Origin: Manis javanica
Lineage: Eukaryota; Chordata; Mammalia; Pholidota; Manidae
Direction of reading: 5' to 3'
Length of the DNA stretch: 64,000 nt
NCBI RefSeq assembly: GCF_040802235.1
Contig: NC_133158.1
Span: forward strand, 40,490,001 to 40,554,000
Made by a program: the position numbers and the translations under genes. The notes under the pieces were generated by a model. It searched no databases. It was given only the letters and a program-made list of their open reading frames with translations, and was not told where the DNA came from. Shown here one piece after another: positions 58,280 through 64,000 of this stretch (the stretch's first letter is position 1; every line of letters starts with the position of its first letter).

Positions 58280-61180
58280 CCAGAGTGTGAGGCCCAGCTG
58301 AGCGTGTGACGACTCTCCTTTAGTGCTTTTCCCTGAACGGCTTCCTCGGGCGGGTGTTTCCGCAGATTCCAGAAAACTCCCCCTGCCTAGGAGGAGCAGG
58401 GTCCCAGAAGCCCGTGCCCAGTGACAAGTGCTCAAAGGTGGCCCCTCGGGCATGTGGGCGTGCTCCTAGCACTCAGCCTGATGGCACCCCAGGTTTCCTT
58501 GTGACCTGCTTGGCTCCTTGAACTCAGGAGGTCATTTCTTACCCTGCCTGGGTGGGGCTGAGGGCAAATCACTTTCTGAGCTGACCCCTCTTAGGTGAAA
58601 AGGTGCCCTGCTCGGCAGTGAATATGCGGAGTCCACTCCCCTCTGCGAGCTGACGGCCATGCACCCTCTTGAAGAGCATAGCACCTCCTCCTCCCATCAG
58701 TGGGAAAGGGCTTGTGGGTGAAATCCGTGGTCCCCCAGAGACGCCCACGCCCTGATCCCCACCTGTGGGCATGGTCCCTGGCAGGCAAAGTGATCTGGCG
58801 CTCGGGAATAAATTCAGGGTCTTGCGCCAGGAAACGGTCCTGGGTTATGCCTGGACTTTTGGGACGTCCCTGTGGGCTGTGGGGTGCCGGCCCGGGGTCC
58901 CTGCAGGGCCTTAGGGGAAGGAGGCAGAGGGGGATGGGACGTGGCTGCGGAAGGAGGCCTGGGGTGCGCAGACACCAAGAGGGACCAGGGCGCTTCCGCT
59001 GGGGCCTCCGGGAGGGTCCGGCCAGGCCATGCTGGTTCAGCCCAGCGAGACCCGTTTTGGGGTCTGGGCCCCGCAGCAGTGAGAGAACCAATACGTGTGG
59101 TTTCAGCCACCATGCCCGTGGTCCTTCGTCCCGGTGGACGTGGGACGGAGCCAACGTCCCTGTCGCACAGCTCAGACGCCCGCCTTTCCCCCACCTTTCC
59201 CCCACCTTTCCCCCTTGCCCCTGCTGGCTGTGCTACCGGCTGTGGATGGGGAGCGGTGGGGGGCAGAGCAGGCAGGGGAGGAGGGGAGCTGAGCTGCACC
59301 TCTCACGCGGGCCTTGGCCCTGCTCACTCTGCGGGCCCCTCCCAGGCAGACCCCCCTGGGGATGGCGCCCCAGCCTGCCCTTCCCCTCTCGGGTCTGTCC
59401 CACGCCAGGCTCTTCCCGGGGTACCCCTGGACCGTGGGGGCCCTCCGGCAGCATCGCCTTGGGGCTCCCCCACCGGAGCCTCCAGCAGAGGTTCTGGGCG
59501 GCAGCCTCCCTGCTGGGACAGGGCTCCCTCCCGGGGGTCCCACGCCTGACCCCCTCACCTGCTGAGGGCCTGACAGCCCCAGACCTCCCACCCCCGATAG
59601 CGGGGGGGGTGGCCCCATTCTCCCCAGGAAATGCCCTCCTGCCCTCGGGCCTGTGGCACCCTCCTCCTGGCCTGTCCACCGTTCCAGGGGCTGGAGCTGG
59701 GCAGGGGATGGAGTGGTGTCCCAGGGCCGCCCCAACAAAGTACCCAGACTGGGGGAAGTAAACGGACAGTTAGTCTCATGGCCTGTGGATGGAAGCCTGC
59801 TGGGGGCCCTGCTCCCCGCTTGTGGCTGCAGGAAGGCGGAGGCTGCGTGGGGGATGCTGGTGTTACTCCAGGAGGGAGACCCGGCCCAGAAACCACCCGG
59901 CTGCCCCAGGGACAGACGGGAGAAGCCCAGAGGCCGGAGGAGGCTGTGGGCACACCGGGGTGCGAGGGGGCAGTTGCTGGGACCAAGAAATAGTGTAAGA
60001 GGAGCATCAGGAAGGGGGTCCTCACTGTGGGGAGGCCCGTATCTAGGAACCCCCACACTTCACTGCCAACATCGCGGGCTGACAAGGCCGTGGGGCTGGG
60101 GGAACCCTGCGCACCCGCCATGCGGCCCTTTCTCACCATCATCCCCTCCAAGCCGGTCTGCCTGGCCAGGCCTGCGTTACTGTCACCCAAATCCAAGCTG
60201 GGCCCCTTTGTGTCAAGTCCTTGCCCTACAGACAGCCTCCCGAACACCCTGGTGGCCACCAGTGTCGCCCACCGGGCAGTGAAGAGGGACTTGGCGGTCT
60301 CCTCTGTGATGTCTCTGGGGTGGCACCTGCCCCGGCCTCAGGCAGGGCGGATGATGGGGCCCCGTGTCTGGGAGCACCCGTCTCGCTCACTGCAGATGGG
60401 GGGTGGGGGTGGTGCTCACTTGCAGCCCACGGGGTCGCACAGCGTTTGGCATTGTCCTTGTGCAGTGAACATGTATCCCATAAACTTCCAAAGGGGAAGA
60501 GCGCCCGTGGCCTCTGACCAACTCTCCCTCCGGGTCCGTGTGGCCGGCTGACCCAGGGGGATCTGCAGCGAGCAGCTCAGCCGCCTGGCGCTGTCTGTGG
60601 CTGCAGCTGGCTCTGGGTGAGGAGCCGTCGGGGATCCAGGGCTCTCGGCTGCGGAGGACTCGGTGGGGGCGCTGTCCTCACGTGTGTCTGCACCCCTGCA
60701 CCTCACTTTCCTTTGGCCTGGGGTGAGGTGCAGCCTTCCCCAGCACCTTTAACTCTGTGTTCTCTGCAGAGTCCATCAACACCTTGTCCGTTTATGGTCA
60801 TACCTTTCTTAACATTTGAATGGACAAGTAATGAGTAAGGTTTTGAATAAATCAGGGCAAACTGAAGGATTTAAGAGTCAAGGAAGGTTTATCTTTAAAG
60901 GCCCTCATAGGGTTTTGTTCTGTCCCCTCTTCCCCAGGGTAGAGCCAAGCTGGGGTGGGGGGTGCCTACAGACTCCCCAGCAGGTCCCCCTGGGGAGGGG
61001 CCTCCTGTTCCTGGGCCCGTCTGCTCCTGTTTCTGGCCCAAGGGATCAGTAGGGCTCCTGATGCTGACCTGGTTGGTCTGACTGGTGCCCACTTGACTTT
61101 CTAGTGCTAGTGGCCCACTGAGACTGCAGGCTCATCCCCTCCCCCCACCCCCCTGGCCTGAGGGGAGGCTCACAGGTGTC
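58280..61180. other. GC-rich stretch with long opposing chance frames
   Basis: Overlapping ORFs of 353 codons (+) and 294 codons (-) occupy 58.7-60.06 kb, but both are rich in Gly, Pro, Arg and Ser with no recognisable domain. No TSPEAR exon or KRTAP repeat was found. Confidence 0.45.
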
Positions 61181-61488
61181 TTTTATTTTTTGGTATCATT
61201 AATCTACAATTACATGAGGAGCATTATGGTTACTAGACTCCCCCCTTCACCAAGTCCCCCCCCACAAACCCTATTACAGTCACTGTCCATCAGCATAGTA
61301 ACATGCTGTAGAATCACTACTTGTCCTCTGTGTTGCACAGCCCTCCCCATTGCCCCCACCCCACACATTATACATGCTAATCGTAATGCCCCCTTCCCCC
61401 ATGTCTTATCCCTCCCTTCCCACCCATCCTCCCCAGTCCCTTTCCCTTTGGTAACTGTTAACCATTCTTGGGTTCTGTGATTCTGCTG

Positions 61489-62133
61489 CTATTCTGTTCC
61501 TTCAGTTTTTCCTTTGTTCTTATATCCACATACGAGTGAAATCATTTGGTACTTGTCTTTCTCTGCCTGGCTTATTTCACTGAGCATAATACTCTCTAGT
61601 TCCATCCATGTTGTTGCAAATGGTAGGATTTGTTTTCTTCTTATGGCTGAATAATATTCCATTGTGTATATGTACCACATCTTCTTTATCCATTCATCTA
61701 CTGATGGACACTTAGGTTGCTTCCATTTCTTGGCTATTGTAAATAGTGCTGTGATAAACATAGGGGTGCTTCTGTCTTTTTCAAACTGGGCTACTGCATT
61801 CTTAGGGTAAATTCCTAGAAGTGGAATTCCTGGGTCAAATGGTATTTCTATTTTGAGCATTTTGAGGAACCTCCATACTGCTTTCCACAATGCTTGAACT
61901 AATTTACATTTCCACCAGCAGTGTAGGAGGGTTCCCCTTTCTCCACAACCTCGCCAACATTTGTTGTTGTTTGTCTTTTGGATGGTGGCGATCCTTATTG
62001 GTGTGAGGTAATATCTCATTGTGGTTTTAATTTGCATTTCTCTGATGACTAGTGATGTGGAGCATCTTTTCATGTGTCTGTTGGCCATCTGAATTTCTTC
62101 TTTGGAGAACTGTCTGTTCAGTCCTCTGCCCAT
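61489..62133 (-). pseudogene. LINE-1 ORF2 C-terminal domain, broken copy
   Basis: A 214-codon open stretch of the ORF2 C-terminus: [19 protein letters not shown] near the start, the C-W-x-C-like zinc segment, [17 protein letters not shown] and a late stop. The frame upstream is shifted. Belongs to the element starting at 61181. Confidence 0.85.
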
Positions 62134-62460
62134 TTTTTAATTGGATTATTTGCTTTTTGTTTGTTGGAGTGCATGAGCTCTTTATATATTTTGGATGTCA
62201 ATCCTTTATCAGATATGTCATTTATGAATATATTCTCCCATACTGTAGCACACCTTTTTGTTCTATTGATGGTGTCCTTTGCTGTACAGAAGTTTTTCAG
62301 CTTGATATAGTCCCACTTGCTCATTTTTGCTTTTGTTTCCCTTGCCCGGGGAGACATGTTCATGAAGAAGTCGCTCATGTTTATGTTCAAGAGATTTTTG
62401 CATGTGTGTTTTTCTGAGTTTTATGGTTTCATAACTTACATTCAGGTCTTTGATCCATTT

Positions 62461-62901
62461 CTAATTTACTTTTGTGTATGGGGTTAGACAATGATCCAGT
62501 TTCATTCTCTTGCATGTAGCTGTCCAGTTTTGCCAACACCAGCTGTTGAAGAGACTGTCATTTCCCCATTGTATGTCCATGGCTCCTTTATTGTATATTA
62601 ATTGACCGTATACATTTGGGTTAATGTCTGGAGTCTCTATTCTGTTCCACTGGTCTGTGGGTCTGTTCTTGTGCCAGTACCAAATTGTCTGGATTACTGT
62701 GGCTTTGTAGTAGAGCTTGAAGTTGGGGAGCGAGATCTCCCCCACTTTATTCTTCCTTCTCAGGATTGCTTTGGCTCTTTGGGGTCTTAGGTGGTTCCAT
62801 ATGAATTTTTGAACCATTTGTTCCAGTTTGTTGAAGAATGCTGTTGGTAATTTGATAGGGATTGCATCAAGTCTGTATATTGCTTTGGGCAGGATGGCCA
62901 T
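62461..62901 (-). pseudogene. LINE-1 ORF2 central domain, broken copy
   Basis: Encodes the region after the reverse transcriptase: [38 protein letters not shown]. Separated by frameshifts from both neighbours. Confidence 0.85.
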
Positions 62902-63044
62902 TTTGATGATATTAATTCTTCCTAGCCAGGAGCATGGGATGAGTTTCCATTCATTAGTGTCCTCTTTAATTTCTCTTAAGAGTGTCTTGTAGTTTTCAGG
63001 GTATAGGTTTTTTACTTCCTTGGTTAGGTTTATTCCTAGGTATT

Positions 63045-63734
63045 TTATTTTTTTGATGCAATTGTGAATGGAATTGTTTTCCTGATTTCTCTTTCTGCTA
63101 GGTTATCAGTGTATAGGAAAGCCACAGATTTCTGTGTATTAATTTTGTATCCTGCAACTTTGCTGAATTCTGATATTAGTTGTAGTGGTTTTGGAGTGGA
63201 GTCTTTAGGGTTTTTTATGTACAATATCATGTCATCTGCAAATAGTGATAGTTTGACTTCTTCTTTACCAATTTGAATTTCTTGTATTTCTTTGTTTTGT
63301 CTAATTGCCATGGCTAGGACCTCCAGTACTATGTTGAATAACAGTGGGGAGAGTGGGCATCCCTGTCTTGTTCCTAGTCTTAGAGGAAAAGCTTTCAGCT
63401 TCTTGCTGTTCAGTATGATGTTGGCTGTGGGTTTATCATATATGGCCTTTATTATGTTGAGGTACTTGCCCTGTATACCCATTTCATTGAGAGTTTCTAT
63501 CATGAATGGATGCTGAATTTTATTGAATGCTTTTTCAGCATCTATGGAGATGATCATGTGATTTTTGTCCTTCTTTTTGTTGATGTGGTGGATGATGTTG
63601 ATGGATTTTTGAATATTGTACCATCCTGGCATCCCTGAGATGAATCCCACTTTGTCATGGTGTATGATCCTCTTGATGTATTTTTGAATTTGGTTTGCTA
63701 ATATTTTGTTGAGTATTTTTGCATCTATGTTCAT
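63045..63734 (-). pseudogene. LINE-1 ORF2 reverse transcriptase domain, broken copy
   Basis: A 229-codon stretch of reverse transcriptase: [51 protein letters not shown] and the catalytic FADDMILY. The key Asp pair is kept, but the frame ends at both sides. Confidence 0.88.
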
Positions 63735-64000
63735 CTGGGATATCGGTCTGTAATTTTCTTTTTTGATGGGGTCTTTGCCTGGTTTTGGTATTAGGGTGAT
63801 GCTGGCTTCATAGAATGAGTTTCTCCTCTTCTATTTCTTGGAAAACTTTAAGGAGGATGGGTATTATGTCTTCTCTGTATGTCTGATAAAATTCCATGGT
63901 AAATCCATCTGGCCTCGGGATTTTGCTCTTGGGTAGTTTTTTAATTACCACTTCAATTTCATTGCTGGTAATTGGTCTGTTTAGATTTTGTTCTTCCTTG

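Larger units (their letters stand above)
33761..64000 (+). other. TSPEAR: TSPEAR intron 1 (5' part), host of nested KRTAP genes
   Basis: This runs from the GTAAGG donor to the end of the window. I found no acceptor-bounded exon resembling the TSPEAR laminin-G-like region. It holds one KRTAP10-family and three KRTAP12-family loci, on both strands, plus large LINE-1 blocks. In human the KRTAP10 and KRTAP12 genes also lie inside TSPEAR, which supports reading this as one intron. That it is a single uninterrupted intron is inference. Confidence 0.65.
61181..64000 (-). mobile_element. Younger LINE-1, 3' 2.8 kb, antisense, runs off the window
   Basis: Begins with a T-rich antisense tail and 3'UTR and extends into ORF2. 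The minus strand carries ORF2 reverse transcriptase with the catalytic block [12 protein letters not shown] (within 63045-63734), then [18 protein letters not shown] (62461-62901), then the C-terminal Cys-rich part [18 protein letters not shown] (61489-62133). These blocks are in separate frames, so ORF2 is broken at several points and the copy cannot be autonomous. The 5' end is outside the window. Confidence 0.92.

Noticed and set aside
58700..60056. Opposing ORFs of 353 (+) and 294 (-) codons
   Set aside because: Both strands are open over the same DNA with low-complexity composition; no family similarity recognised.
33800..64000. Search for TSPEAR exon 2 and later exons
   Set aside because: No frame on the + strand resembled the laminin-G-like region or EAR repeats with a fitting acceptor; the exons are probably further right.
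1..64000. CRISPR arrays, operons, tRNA or rRNA genes
   Set aside because: The window is mammalian; regular spaced repeats are minisatellites or gene-internal KRTAP repeats, and no cloverleaf with A and B boxes was noticed.

Overview
This is nuclear DNA of a placental mammal. The evidence is a spliced signal-peptide exon, intronless cysteine-rich hair keratin-associated protein (KRTAP) genes with TATA boxes and AATAAA signals, nested LINE-1 copies, and old mammalian repeat types (MaLR-like LTRs, MIR, MER5-like, Tigger-like). I see no Alu, B1 or other obvious young tRNA-type SINE. The order is therefore not assigned, although primate and rodent look unlikely.

Layout. 1-33.4 kb: mostly GC-rich non-coding DNA with decayed repeats, a TTGGG minisatellite (10.5 kb) and an orphan CpG island (24.7-25.4 kb). 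I could not find a supported gene here. 33.68 kb: first coding exon of TSPEAR on the + strand, with a CpG-rich upstream region and a GT splice donor. Everything to the right is read as TSPEAR intron 1; no later TSPEAR exon was found. 36.0 kb: a 31-bp minisatellite carrying homeodomain-type ATTA sites. 41.8-42.4 kb (-): a KRTAP10-family locus with two frameshifts. 48.9 kb (+): an intact KRTAP12-family gene, 86 aa (copy A). 56.2-56.5 kb (-): an intact KRTAP12-family gene, 96 aa (copy B). 57.66-58.01 kb (+): a KRTAP12-family locus with one frameshift (copy C). 43.8-55.2 kb: old antisense LINE-1 sequence, interrupted by the copy A segment, by a younger LINE-1 and by an LTR-like repeat. 61.18 kb to the end: a younger 5'-cut antisense LINE-1 with a broken ORF2.

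The order and orientations (TSPEAR exon 1, an opposite-strand KRTAP10, then KRTAP12 genes, the last two divergent) match, as I recall it, the human 21q22.3 arrangement in which the KRTAP10/KRTAP12 cluster lies inside TSPEAR. The KRTAP products are expected to cross-link keratin filaments in the hair shaft. All three frameshifts lie in C/G runs, so real gene loss and homopolymer sequencing error must be separated before calling pseudogenes. No undescribed biological system was found. The most unusual points are the frameshift pattern, the inverted KRTAP12 pair with near-identical 3' regions, the interrupted LINE-1 around copy A, and the homeodomain-site minisatellite.
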